Position numbers and translations under genes: made by a program. Under the pieces are notes generated by a model. The model was not told the DNA's origin and made no database searches. It saw nothing but the letters and a program-made list of their open reading frames with translations. From Bacteriovoracaceae bacterium (GTDB lineage Bacteria > Bdellovibrionota > Bacteriovoracia > Bacteriovoracales > Bacteriovoracaceae), in assembly GCA_016784965.1 (NCBI GenBank), contig JADHTQ010000003.1, forward strand, positions 1-64,000: a stretch of 64,000 nucleotides of DNA. The letters run 5' to 3'. Each line of letters starts with the position of its first letter. The stretch's first letter is position 1. Below are positions 44,217 through 52,969 of this stretch, piece by piece.

Positions 44217-45239
44217 ATGAAGAGAAATATCAGTTTAGTTTTTTTAGCATTAATTATAGTATTTTGTATGATGGTTTTTACATTACTAAGTATGGGGCCC
44301 ATCTACATCCCCTTTGAAGTAGTGACAAGATTTATTAGTGGTCAAGAAGTTGCTTCCCAAACATATTTTGATATTCTTTGGCAGATAAGAGTTCCAAAAA
44401 TTTTGACTGGTATACTTGCAGGATCTGCTCTAAGTATTGCAGGACTTGTTATGCAGACTTATTTTGGCAATCCTCTTGCCGGTCCCTTTGTGTTAGGTAT
44501 TAGCAGCGGATCTGCTTTGGGTGTAGCTCTTTGGGTGATGACGTCATCAATTTTTTTGGGCGCTCTTCCCGAATATTTTAATGACTATGGATTAGTAGCA
44601 TCTGGAATTTTCGGTGGCTCAATAATTTTGCTGTTGTTGATGTTAACTGCATCCAAAGTGACGAGTAAAGTAGTTTTATTAGTAATGGGGCTGCTGTTTG
44701 GCCACTTTACTAGTGGGATTATAAGTGTACTGGTAGCAAAAAGTGGTGCTCAAGAAATAAAAACCTTTCTTTTGTGGGGCCTTGGAAGTTTTGAGAGAGT
44801 GTCGGGAAATCAATTATTAGTTTTTTTAAGTGTCGTTGTGTTTGCCATCTTATGCGCTTTACTACTTATAAAGCCACTAAACTCTCTTCTTCTTGGTGAG
44901 CAATACGCAAAAAGTATGGGCCTAAACATTAGTCGATTTAAATACTTCGCCATAGTTATAACTGCAATTTTAGCCGGTAGTGTAACTGCATTTTGTGGTC
45001 CCATAATTTTTTTAGGAACTGTTATTCCTCATCTTGCCAGATGGATTTTTAAAACGAGTGATCATAAAGTGCTAATGCCAGGAGTAATCTTGTTAGGTAG
45101 TATTTTTTCTCTAATCGCAGAAAATATTGCCAGCGGATTTTTTTCGCTCAACATCCCTTTAAATGCCATCATGGGGCTTATGGGAGTACCTATTATTGTG
45201 GTTTTTATGTGGAGTAAGCAAAAGGATTTGCGATCATGA
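44217..45239 (+). CDS. btuC: BtuC/FecCD-type ABC permease
   Basis: 340 residues with about ten membrane helices. Family segments: QIRVPKILTGILAGSALSIAGLVMQTYFGNPLAGPFVLGISSGSALG at the N-terminus and FCGPIIFLGTVIPHLARWIFKTSDHKVLMPG near residue 265. It forms the transmembrane channel of a Type II importer for B12 or iron-chelates. The next gene overlaps its stop by 4 bases (ATGA). Confidence 0.92.
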   Translation: MKRNISLVFLALIIVFCMMVFTLLSMGPIYIPFEVVTRFISGQEVASQTYFDILWQIRVPKILTGILAGSALSIAGLVMQTYFGNPLAGPFVLGISSGSALGVALWVMTSSIFLGALPEYFNDYGLVASGIFGGSIILLLLMLTASKVTSKVVLLVMGLLFGHFTSGIISVLVAKSGAQEIKTFLLWGLGSFERVSGNQLLVFLSVVVFAILCALLLIKPLNSLLLGEQYAKSMGLNISRFKYFAIVITAILAGSVTAFCGPIIFLGTVIPHLARWIFKTSDHKVLMPGVILLGSIFSLIAENIASGFFSLNIPLNAIMGLMGVPIIVVFMWSKQKDLRS

Positions 45240-46246
45240 CTCAAGTTGCTGTTTTAGAAAGTAAAGATCTTTGTGTAGGTTTTACTTTACCATCGGGTAA
45301 AAAAGAAATCTTAAAAAACTTGAACTTCAAAATTACACCTGGGGAGATGATCTGTCTGATGGGGGCCAATGGATGTGGTAAAACAACCTTGCTTCGTAGT
45401 TTATCCGCCCTAGAGCCATTTCTTGCAGGAGATATTTTTATCAATGGTAAAAATATTTCAACATATTCACAAAAGCAGCTTTCACTGCTTGTTAGTATAG
45501 TTTTAACCGAGCGTATTCATGTTCCCAAGTTTAGTGTTGCAGAAGTTATCGCTCTTGGTAGGCAACCTCACACCAGCTTTTGGGGGCGGATAACTAAAAA
45601 GGATAAAAAAAAACTAGAGGAGGTCATTTCTTTGGCTTCACTGGGCGAAATTGCAAATGAATTGTATGATAGCTTAAGTGACGGACAAAAACAGAAAGTA
45701 TTAATCGCCAGGGCCTTAGCACAAGATACACCTATCATTTTTTTGGATGAACCAACTACTTACTTGGACATTCCCAAAAAAATGGAGATATTGAAACTTC
45801 TAAAAAAAATTGCCGATGAGAAAAAAGTAGCAATACTGTTTTCTTCTCATGATTGGGATTTAATTTCACATATGGCTCCTAAGGTATGGGTTATCGATGA
45901 ATCTGGGGCGCTTCATGGTGGGATTGCTGAGGATCTCATTCTCGATGGCACTATTAAGCATTCTTTTAACCACCCAGACTTTTACTTTGATGACCAAGAT
46001 GGTCGCTTTAAAGAAAAGATTGATTTTAAAAAGAGTAAATTTTTTCTACAAGGTGGGGATGCAACTAGAAAACATTGGACAGCTCAAACATTAGCTAAAG
46101 TTGGTTATCAAGTCTCTAAAAAGAAAGAAGGCGCGACTATTATTGAAGTTTCCCCTAAACAATGGGTAATATTACATAAAAAGCAAAGAATGATTTGCAA
46201 GTCTCTTGAAATGCTTCTTAGTCAAATACACCATTTTAAAGCTTAA
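45236..46246 (+). CDS. btuD: BtuD-like ABC ATPase with a C-terminal extension
   Basis: 336 residues. Walker A GANGCGKTT (43-51), signature LSDGQKQK near 146, Walker B IIFLDEP near 165, and the switch His in SSHDWDL. It hydrolyses ATP to drive the BtuC-like permease. BtuD and FecE are near 250 residues; this protein has a further ~90 residues after the ATPase (FFLQGGDATRKHWTAQTLAKVGYQV...MICKSLEMLLSQIHHF) that look like a small separate domain of unknown function. It overlaps btuC by 4 bases. Confidence 0.9.
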   Translation: MTQVAVLESKDLCVGFTLPSGKKEILKNLNFKITPGEMICLMGANGCGKTTLLRSLSALEPFLAGDIFINGKNISTYSQKQLSLLVSIVLTERIHVPKFSVAEVIALGRQPHTSFWGRITKKDKKKLEEVISLASLGEIANELYDSLSDGQKQKVLIARALAQDTPIIFLDEPTTYLDIPKKMEILKLLKKIADEKKVAILFSSHDWDLISHMAPKVWVIDESGALHGGIAEDLILDGTIKHSFNHPDFYFDDQDGRFKEKIDFKKSKFFLQGGDATRKHWTAQTLAKVGYQVSKKKEGATIIEVSPKQWVILHKKQRMICKSLEMLLSQIHHFKA

Positions 46247-46564
46247 CTTATTTAGTAGTGAAACAAATTATTGGCACTAATTTATGTTTGTTTTCAGGTG
46301 TACAAAAGAAAGCGCAATTTTAAAAGGCCCAAAAAGTACGTATTAACATTTTAAAATTACACGTTTTTTTTATATAAATTGGCCAGTATATTCATTTAAT
46401 CTTTTTTTACGTGGTATCATTTGGCACAGTAGACCAATTACTTGGATTTTGTGGTTGAACGTGTAAACAAGTAGTATGTAAGTTGCAAGCAAATCTCAAG
46501 TGCCTTTAAAAAGCAAATTCATGAAAATTTATGCAATGTAAGTCTTTTTAAATTTGGAGCGACT
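46247..46564. other. Intergenic stretch without a gene (318 bases)
   Basis: No reading frame is supported. The stretch is AT-rich and holds a 9-base inverted repeat, TTACACGTT (46357-46365) and AACGTGTAA (46458-46466), 92 bases apart. No promoter with both boxes near consensus was seen. GGAGCGACT before the downstream ATG is the ribosome site. Confidence 0.5.
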
Positions 46565-47431
46565 ATGAAAATTGTTTCTAGTGGTAAATGTTCGATGTAT
46601 TTCTTTTTGTTGATTATCTCTTTAGTATTTTCTTCTTGTATAAAAGACCCGAGCTTACTTGAGGGACAAGAAGGGGGTTTTGGTTTTAAGTACTATGGAA
46701 GTGGTGAAAGAATTGGAAGTGTAGGAGGGACTATTTTGGATGCTCAAAATGGTGACCCCATTGGTGATGCAAAAGTCTATGTCAAAAACTATGAGGAGGA
46801 GACAACTACGTATACAGATCCTGACGGACATTACTTTATACCTGATATCTTTTTAGGCATTCAGGTTTTAGTGATCATTAAGCCAGGTTTTATCATTGAG
46901 GAGGTAAAGGTAGATCTTTTTGAAGAAGAGGAGAGTAAGGATGAGACAAATGTAGCAATTCTTCCTAACGACTTTGGCAATGACAAATATGTAATTGTTC
47001 TTTCCTGGAGAGAGGAACCCGCTGATTTGGATGCTCATCTTTATGTGCCAGCTCCAGGTAGTCCCAGTGAAATCTATTGGCATGACAAAGGTGACAATGA
47101 TGGACGCTTAGACAGCAATCCTTTTGCAGCACTGGATGTTGATGACAGAGATGGGATAGGTCCTGAAACGGTTACTATTAAAGCAGACAATGTGAATCGA
47201 GGCCCAAAGTATGATGGGACTTATCGTTACTATGTAAAAAAATATGATGGTATAGGAGAGATTACAGAATCTGAAGCAGTAGTAAGAGTATATCTTGATG
47301 GGGCCCTAGTTAAAACTTTTAATGTACCAAAAACGGGTACTGGAAACTATTGGAGGGTATTTGATTTAGATACAGATGGCAATTTTACGATTTATAACAC
47401 AATTGAACACAGAAGGCCTGGAGCCCCTTAA
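46565..47431 (+). CDS. Lipoprotein with carboxypeptidase-regulatory-like and YfaP-like domains
   Basis: 288 residues. Lipoprotein signal (MYFFLLIISLVFSSC, lipobox Ser-Ser-Cys). Residues about 55-105 are a carboxypeptidase-regulatory-like beta sandwich (GGTILDAQNGDPIGDAKVYV...YTDPDGHYFIPDI). The C-terminal domain resembles the YfaP/DUF2135 group: LSWREEPADLDAHLYVPAPG and DGTYRYYVKKYDG, with Asp-rich loops that may bind calcium. It is probably anchored to the outer membrane. GGAG precedes the ATG. Ends at a strong hairpin shared with the convergent methyltransferase gene. Confidence 0.85.
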   Translation: MKIVSSGKCSMYFFLLIISLVFSSCIKDPSLLEGQEGGFGFKYYGSGERIGSVGGTILDAQNGDPIGDAKVYVKNYEEETTTYTDPDGHYFIPDIFLGIQVLVIIKPGFIIEEVKVDLFEEEESKDETNVAILPNDFGNDKYVIVLSWREEPADLDAHLYVPAPGSPSEIYWHDKGDNDGRLDSNPFAALDVDDRDGIGPETVTIKADNVNRGPKYDGTYRYYVKKYDGIGEITESEAVVRVYLDGALVKTFNVPKTGTGNYWRVFDLDTDGNFTIYNTIEHRRPGAP

Positions 47432-47444
47432 GCTAAGTCAAGTC

Positions 47445-47488
47445 ATGCAGAAGCAGCCAGCTTTTTTAAGTGCTGGTTGCTTCTGCAT
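47445..47488. terminator. Strong hairpin terminator overlapping the methyltransferase 3' end
   Basis: ATGCAGAAGCAGCCAGC (47445-47461) pairs with GCTGGTTGCTTCTGCAT (47472-47488) in a 17-base stem with one G-T wobble and a TTTTTTAAGT loop. It follows the lipoprotein stop by 13 bases. Its right arm encodes the last residues of the - strand methyltransferase, whose stop codon lies in the loop. Confidence 0.85.
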
Positions 47489-48644
47489 TGTTGTACACAA
47501 AAGCACCACTCCTTAGGTGCTCTATTAATACACTTGATTGTGTGTTGCATTTTTTAAGATCTGCATTTCGATGAGACTTCAAAATTTGAAGTCCTAGTGC
47601 TTTGGCCAATAGTGGTGGTACGGCATTTCCAATTTGCTTTAGCTGGGCAGTTGTAGACCCGGCAAAAACAAAGTCATTGGGGAAGCTTTGAATGCTGGCA
47701 CACTCTCTTGCTGTAAATCGTCTGTGTTGAAATGGATGAAAATAATTATGTGGTTTGGTGTTAACTGTTGGCGATGGTTTTTTACTATCTAATCTATAAA
47801 GCTTTAACTCGCGCAAACGCCCTTCTTTTATTTTTTTCCAATCAACATCTAGTTTCAAGTGATCTGGTAACAACTCTTCTTCATCTTCTTTATATCTAAT
47901 CCCTCGTCCTTGAGGGATACATTTTATTCGCTGCCAAGTTAATTCCTGGTCAATTTTTGCAACTTTCAAATTGTGGTTTAATATTTCACCTTTGTGGTTT
48001 GCGAGGTTTGAAAGAGCATCCCCAACAGTGCGGGGGGAGATATATTTTTCACTTTTGACTATATCAAAGCTAGGCGAAGGGAAAGCCAGAGATTTCGATA
48101 AACGGGTACCATAAAGGATGGTACGTCTTCTTTTTTGTGGCACCCCGTAGTGTTGTGCTTCTAGTACCTTTACATTAACCCTATATCCCAGCTTACTAAA
48201 CTCATCTAAAATTGCGTTTAAAACAATACGGTTTTTAGCGGCCAAAAGGCCGGTTACATTTTCAAAGACAAAATATTCTGGATTGATAATCTTTAGTATG
48301 CGACAATAATGAATAAACAAGGAATTTTTTTTATCTTTCGGGTCACCTTTACCAATTGTGGAAAATCCTTGACATGGCGGACCTCCAGCAATCAACTTTA
48401 TTTTTTTCTTGCCAATTTTTGACATTAATGTTTCTTTATCAAGCTTGGCAATTGGTCCCAAAAATGATTGAGCATTGGGGTGGTTGAGCTTGAAAGTTTC
48501 AATTGCATCTTTATCAATATCTGCACCCAAAACACACTCAAGACCTGCCATTTCTAAACCACAAGAGAGTCCGCCGGCACCGCAAAAAAGATCTATGAAG
48601 TAAAATTTGCTTTGCTTGCGTCTTTTGACAATTTTTATGTTCAA
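47466..48644 (-). CDS. DNA (cytosine-5)-methyltransferase
   Basis: 392 residues; TTG start at 48644, with GGAG six bases upstream. Motif I DLFCGAGGLSCGL (about 19-31), IV GGPPCQGFST (about 88) with the catalytic Cys, VI ENVTGL, VIII QKRRRT (about 171) and X GNAVPPLLAKALG (about 341) are all intact, with a target-recognition region between VIII and IX. It methylates C5 of cytosine in a specific sequence that cannot be deduced. No restriction endonuclease is adjacent; the preceding gene, 14 bases upstream, encodes a SprT-like/DUF2786 protein. The C-terminal codons lie in a terminator hairpin arm. Confidence 0.95.
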   Translation of the reverse strand: MNIKIVKRRKQSKFYFIDLFCGAGGLSCGLEMAGLECVLGADIDKDAIETFKLNHPNAQSFLGPIAKLDKETLMSKIGKKKIKLIAGGPPCQGFSTIGKGDPKDKKNSLFIHYCRILKIINPEYFVFENVTGLLAAKNRIVLNAILDEFSKLGYRVNVKVLEAQHYGVPQKRRRTILYGTRLSKSLAFPSPSFDIVKSEKYISPRTVGDALSNLANHKGEILNHNLKVAKIDQELTWQRIKCIPQGRGIRYKEDEEELLPDHLKLDVDWKKIKEGRLRELKLYRLDSKKPSPTVNTKPHNYFHPFQHRRFTARECASIQSFPNDFVFAGSTTAQLKQIGNAVPPLLAKALGLQILKSHRNADLKKCNTQSSVLIEHLRSGAFVYNNAEATST

Positions 48645-48658
48645 AGTTGCTCCTTTGT

Positions 48659-49750
48659 TTAGTAATCCAGTAAGGTCACTGTTTCAGAAGATGAAACCGC
48701 ACGATTGATGCACAAGTTCTCCCCTGCTTTTTGCCCCTGTAATGCAGACTTATGGCAGTGTTGGTAAGAGCTTGTATAACTATTATAAAGACCACCGTAC
48801 AACCCTTGAGCGGCCCATGAAATATTTTTATCTATGGCAACTAAGGCATTTTGGTCAGCACAGGGAATTTTTCTTTTTGCTTGTTTTAATTTCTGTTTAT
48901 ATGAGTGTGATAGTGCTACCATAAAGGGCTTTTGTTTGAGAGCTGGATTTTTGCTTTTAACTGTTTTCCAAATTTTAGACAGTTCGTAATCTAAAAACTT
49001 GGCAATATATTCGGCATTGTCGATATTTGCTCTAGTGCCGGTAACTTCTACTCCCTGACTGGTCTTTACAGGGAACACGAAAAACTCACTTAAAATTTGA
49101 GTAATGGCAGAAATCTTTGGGGTGTATCTTTTACACTTTAAAATAAGTTTAACAAAATATTCAATATCGTGCTCATCACAATGTGAGAGGGACATTGTAT
49201 CAAGGTTGTGTTGAAGCATGAGTTGATTTGCCTTTAAGGTGGCAAGCTGGGCCTCATTTTGGTTTTCACTACTTGCTAGAGTTAACAGCTTTTTTATTTT
49301 TTCGATGACCTTTTCACTTTTTAAATCACCTTCAAGCAAATCATTTTCTTTTTTTATATCTGCCACAGCACAAGCGACGTCGACACCGAGACCATTTTGT
49401 GTACATACTTGGCGAAACTCTTTGCCGTGAGGGAGCAAATCACTGTAACCTTGATAGTTTATATAGGTGAAGTAGTGAGCTAGCTCGTGCCTTAGAATGT
49501 TTTTAATGACAGCCACTTTGGCCTTGTACATTAGGCACCGATTGATCCCGATTACACACGTTGTGTGGTCAAAGTATCCAAGTTGCTTGTTATCCTCAAT
49601 GGCGACGATAGAGATGGGATAGCTCCATCCGCTGTCTAAGTGGAACCTAGTACGTCCGACTCGTACTAAAAACTCCTCTTTAAGTATTTGCTTTGTATAT
49701 AAGTGAAGCACTTTGAGAAATGATTCAATTGACTTTGAGTATACCCTCAT
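48659..49750 (-). CDS. SprT-like metalloprotease domain fused to DUF2786
   Basis: 363 residues. The N-terminal SprT-like zinc protease domain has HELAH (88-92) and the downstream ligand region LPHGKEFRQVC (H108). A DUF2786-like segment follows (about 148-186, EKIKKLLTLASSENQNEAQLATLKANQLMLQHNL). The rest is Lys-rich without a named fold. SprT/SPRTN relatives cleave proteins crosslinked to DNA. It directly precedes the C5 methyltransferase gene in the same direction, 14 bases apart, so a shared job is likely. It lacks a signal peptide. No strong ribosome site before the ATG at 49750. Confidence 0.82.
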   Translation of the reverse strand: MRVYSKSIESFLKVLHLYTKQILKEEFLVRVGRTRFHLDSGWSYPISIVAIEDNKQLGYFDHTTCVIGINRCLMYKAKVAVIKNILRHELAHYFTYINYQGYSDLLPHGKEFRQVCTQNGLGVDVACAVADIKKENDLLEGDLKSEKVIEKIKKLLTLASSENQNEAQLATLKANQLMLQHNLDTMSLSHCDEHDIEYFVKLILKCKRYTPKISAITQILSEFFVFPVKTSQGVEVTGTRANIDNAEYIAKFLDYELSKIWKTVKSKNPALKQKPFMVALSHSYKQKLKQAKRKIPCADQNALVAIDKNISWAAQGLYGGLYNSYTSSYQHCHKSALQGQKAGENLCINRAVSSSETVTLLDY

Positions 49751-49765
49751 GAAGCATAAACCTAT

Positions 49766-49993
49766 TTATAAGGAATTGATAAAAATTGCAAAATGTTTAC
49801 TTGCTCCCTCTGGACCTCCATGCCAGTAGTAGTAAGTAATGCAAACTAAACTAAAGGCGACCATAGACAACAAAATCCAAGCGACCTTTCTGAGCGATTT
49901 GAGCCAGTAGATATAGGCAAATTCTGCACATATCATAATTGCCGGGATTGCCCAGAAAGGAATATATCGAATCATGAAGTAGATGACATCCAT
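49766..49993 (-). CDS. Small two-helix membrane protein
   Basis: 75 residues, almost wholly hydrophobic: FWAIPAIMICAEFAYIYWL and VAWILLSMVAFSLVCITYYYW, joined by a short basic loop (KSLRK). It begins 4 bases after metK and ends 15 bases before the SprT-like gene, so it is translated in the same unit. No family is recognised. Its reality rests on tight spacing and two clear membrane helices rather than on homology. Confidence 0.6.
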   Translation of the reverse strand: MDVIYFMIRYIPFWAIPAIMICAEFAYIYWLKSLRKVAWILLSMVAFSLVCITYYYWHGGPEGASKHFAIFINSL

Positions 49994-49997
49994 TTAC

Positions 49998-51164
49998 TTA
50001 CAGACACATGGCCTTAAGTTCATCTAATTTGTCTAATTTTTCCCAAGTAAAGCTGGTATCGCTTGTTCTTCCAAAGTGACCATATGCAGAGGTCTCAGAA
50101 AAAATTGGCCTAAGAAGATTTAGTCTGTCAATTATCACCTTAGGTCTCATGTCAAAAATTTTGTTGATAGCAGTATTAATTTTGTGCTCATCGATGTGAG
50201 CAGTATCAAATGTGTTGACCAAAAAAGAAACTGGATTGGCAACACCAATAGCATACGCAACTTGTACAAGGGCCTTATCAGCAAGACCTGCTGCAACTAT
50301 ATGTTTTGCTACATGTCTTACAGCATAGGTAGCTGAACGATCAACTTTGGATGGGTCTTTACCAGAAAATGCTCCTCCGCCATGTCCGCCATGTCCACCG
50401 TAAGTGTCGACGATGATTTTTCTACCAGTTAGACCGCAGTCACCCATAGGACCGCCGATAACGAAGCGACCTGTGGGGTTAATAAAAATTTTGGTGTTAT
50501 TATCAATCCATTTAGCAGGTACAATTTCTTTAATTACAGTTTCGCGAATACCGTCTTCGATCTGCTTGTAAGTCATTGCTTCAGCGTGTTGACTAGAGAT
50601 TACAATGGTATCTATTCTTTCTATTTTGCCATTAACGTATTGAGCTGAGACCTGAGTCTTTCCATCAGGACGTAAATCGGGCATAATCCCCTCTTTGCGG
50701 ACAACGGATAAGCGCTTGGCAAGCTTGTGGGATAGATCAATGGTCATCGGCATGAAGCTTTCAGTTTCATTTACGGCATAACCAAACATTAATCCTTGGT
50801 CACCGGCTCCTTGTTCTGAATAAACCCCAGAACCTTCATCAACTCCTTGGGCAATATCAGCTGATTGCTCAATTAGGCATGTCATAACGGAGCATGAATT
50901 GCCGTCAAATCCCTTATCTGAATGATCGTAGCCAATCTCTTTAATTTTATTTCGAACAATTTTTTGCATATCAACATAAGCGTTGGTTCTCACTTCACCC
51001 GCAATGATTGTCTGTCCAGTACAAATCATGGTTTCACAAGCTACTCTAGATTGAGGGTCTTGGGCCAACATAGCGTCAAGCACGGCATCACTGATTTGGT
51101 CAGCCATTTTATCTGGGTGCCCTTCAGTTACAGATTCTGATGTAAAAATATAATCTTTCAACAT
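49998..51164 (-). CDS. metK: S-adenosylmethionine synthetase
   Basis: 388 residues from ATG 51164 (AGGAG seven bases upstream); earlier in-frame codons lack a site. It makes SAM from methionine and ATP. Signatures: [36 protein letters not shown], and [20 protein letters not shown]. It is essential and usually constitutive. Followed by a small membrane protein and the SprT-methyltransferase pair, which uses SAM; the order may simply reflect one transcript. Confidence 0.97.
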   Translation of the reverse strand: MLKDYIFTSESVTEGHPDKMADQISDAVLDAMLAQDPQSRVACETMICTGQTIIAGEVRTNAYVDMQKIVRNKIKEIGYDHSDKGFDGNSCSVMTCLIEQSADIAQGVDEGSGVYSEQGAGDQGLMFGYAVNETESFMPMTIDLSHKLAKRLSVVRKEGIMPDLRPDGKTQVSAQYVNGKIERIDTIVISSQHAEAMTYKQIEDGIRETVIKEIVPAKWIDNNTKIFINPTGRFVIGGPMGDCGLTGRKIIVDTYGGHGGHGGGAFSGKDPSKVDRSATYAVRHVAKHIVAAGLADKALVQVAYAIGVANPVSFLVNTFDTAHIDEHKINTAINKIFDMRPKVIIDRLNLLRPIFSETSAYGHFGRTSDTSFTWEKLDKLDELKAMCL

Positions 51165-51197
51165 AAAAAACTCCTTAGTGTGAAAGTGAGAAATCAA

Positions 51198-51226
51198 TTT
51201 ATAATTAGAGTAATATGGCCTGTCAC
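51198..51226 (-). promoter_or_regulatory. Sigma-70-type promoter of metK
   Basis: On the - strand, GTGACA (51221-51226) and TATAAA (51198-51203) with a 17-base spacer. No SAM riboswitch fold is seen in the short leader. Confidence 0.6.
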
Positions 51227-51259
51227 TATACTATACACTATACGATGCGTCTATAGAGT

Positions 51260-52969
51260 CTATTTATAAATCTTTACATTTTTAAAGTAGCGAAATTTGT
51301 GAGGGCTTCTGTGTCTAAAAAATCGGTGCTGGCCCCTCTCTTTGATATATTCCCTATTTCTAATCTGAATAACATCGTACTTTTTACCCCGACGTCCATC
51401 AAAAGAGTAAAGAAATCGGTAATTTCCGGTTTTGTAGGATCGAGATAGTTTTTTAGTATCCCTTAGACGGACACCCGGCTTTTGCGGCACTGAGACAAAG
51501 TCATCCCAAATTTGGGCCATATCAATTCTTCCTACCATGGCCGAGCGAGAAAAATATCTAACGGCTTGAAATTCTTGAGATGGTCTTTTGAGTCCCTTGA
51601 CTGCAATGGATAAGTTTTCTCTGCGCAAACGCCGCCCTCTTCTAGTCATATCGGGACAAAAAGTACGAACGACGCCTGGAATAAAATAGTAAGTAAACGA
51701 GAATTCTCCTGTTTTAAAGAGAATGTCGATCCATTTTGACTTGTTGTCATTTCTAAGAGGAGTTTTTAGAAAGACTTTTTTGAATAGTTCGCTATTTCGG
51801 TCAAGCTGTGAATACTCATCAATACCTTTGCGATTTATGACTATCTGGGCAATATCTCTTCTTTCGACGCCCCCACGCCCATCGAGTGTTCCGACTTCGT
51901 TAAAAAGTATAGTTTCGATAGTAAAAATGGCCTGCATCAGCTTACTCTGTTTGAGCCAAAATTTATAGGCCTTTGCCTGCTTAGAAATTACATAAGACTT
52001 TAGAGCATAAGCAGTCGAAACCTGTTTTTCAATGCGATCGCTGGTGCTATTTTTTTTATTAAGAAGTAGCTCCTGATAAAACTTATGCATGCGTTTTACC
52101 TTTTTAACCCAACTAGTTAAACGAGTTATTAATTCAGGAGTGCCTTTTTTTAAAATTCTTTCAGTACGCGACAAAAGAAAATCAAGATCGTACCTTAGGT
52201 TTTCACTAATTATAGTTTGTTTTTTGTTGATGGATAAAAACACAGTATTAAGGGTGGTTCTAAGAAGATGGTCGCTTCTTTTGCCTCTGAGACTTGTTCC
52301 ATCTTCTACAATTTTTCTGTAGAAAAAAATTTGATTTGTCTTTTTCTTTCCTTGTAAGTCTCGCTTTATTTTACTCTCTTCAAATTGCTTTCTTAAATTC
52401 AAGTGGTCAACGGGAAAATCATAGCCCCACAAGAAGGTAATACTGCGGGTGAATCTTAGAAAGCTATGTCTAAATCGGGCCATCTTTTTGGATGATTTTG
52501 CAAGTGTTACACCCTTGTCCTTGTTTGACTTATAAAATTCTTTTTTGAAATCTAACAGTTCATTTAATTTTTCTTTTAAGCGTCTAAGTGCTTTGAGCTC
52601 TCTTTTAAAGTGTTTTTTTATTTTAACAAGTGTGAGCTGTTTATTGATCCACTTAATTTTACGCCCAACTTCTGGCAGGTATTGGCGGATTGTCAAACTA
52701 TCAAATGAACCGTTAGGTAGTAGTGGAATCCAATACCCCTCTCTAACAAAGCTTTTGCGTAGTCTATTAAACTTCTCTTCTGTACCGCCAGGACATAACT
52801 TCCTTCTAAATTTATCGTGTAAGCGCAAGTAACTTTGAATAATTCGGTTGTTTGATCTTTTTAATCCTCTTAGTTGTAGATTCTTTGTACTTGTTTCGCT
52901 GACATTGCAGGTGAGGATAATTGTAGCAATTATGAAGAGGACCTTAAACTTAGATAAGGTTTGATACAA
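51260..52969 (-). CDS. Very basic secreted protein of unknown function
   Basis: About 569 residues from TTG 52969 (GGGAG seven bases upstream); an ATG at 53002 is in frame but would overlap mpl further and precede the signal. Signal-like FKVLFIIATIILTCNVS. The mature protein is strongly Lys/Arg-rich and helical, with tyrosine-rich tail KFRYFKNVKIYK. The segment IETILFNEVGTLDGRGGVERRDIAQIVINR recalls the start of SleB-type wall hydrolase domains, but I give this little weight. Its basicity fits binding to wall or nucleic acid. It overlaps the end of mpl by 20 bases. Confidence 0.6.
   Translation of the reverse strand: MYQTLSKFKVLFIIATIILTCNVSETSTKNLQLRGLKRSNNRIIQSYLRLHDKFRRKLCPGGTEEKFNRLRKSFVREGYWIPLLPNGSFDSLTIRQYLPEVGRKIKWINKQLTLVKIKKHFKRELKALRRLKEKLNELLDFKKEFYKSNKDKGVTLAKSSKKMARFRHSFLRFTRSITFLWGYDFPVDHLNLRKQFEESKIKRDLQGKKKTNQIFFYRKIVEDGTSLRGKRSDHLLRTTLNTVFLSINKKQTIISENLRYDLDFLLSRTERILKKGTPELITRLTSWVKKVKRMHKFYQELLLNKKNSTSDRIEKQVSTAYALKSYVISKQAKAYKFWLKQSKLMQAIFTIETILFNEVGTLDGRGGVERRDIAQIVINRKGIDEYSQLDRNSELFKKVFLKTPLRNDNKSKWIDILFKTGEFSFTYYFIPGVVRTFCPDMTRRGRRLRRENLSIAVKGLKRPSQEFQAVRYFSRSAMVGRIDMAQIWDDFVSVPQKPGVRLRDTKKLSRSYKTGNYRFLYSFDGRRGKKYDVIQIRNREYIKERGQHRFFRHRSPHKFRYFKNVKIYK

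Noticed and set aside
47466-49750. A complete restriction-modification system
   Set aside because: The methyltransferase is clear, but the neighbour is a SprT-like/DUF2786 protein without a nuclease motif, so restriction is not supported.
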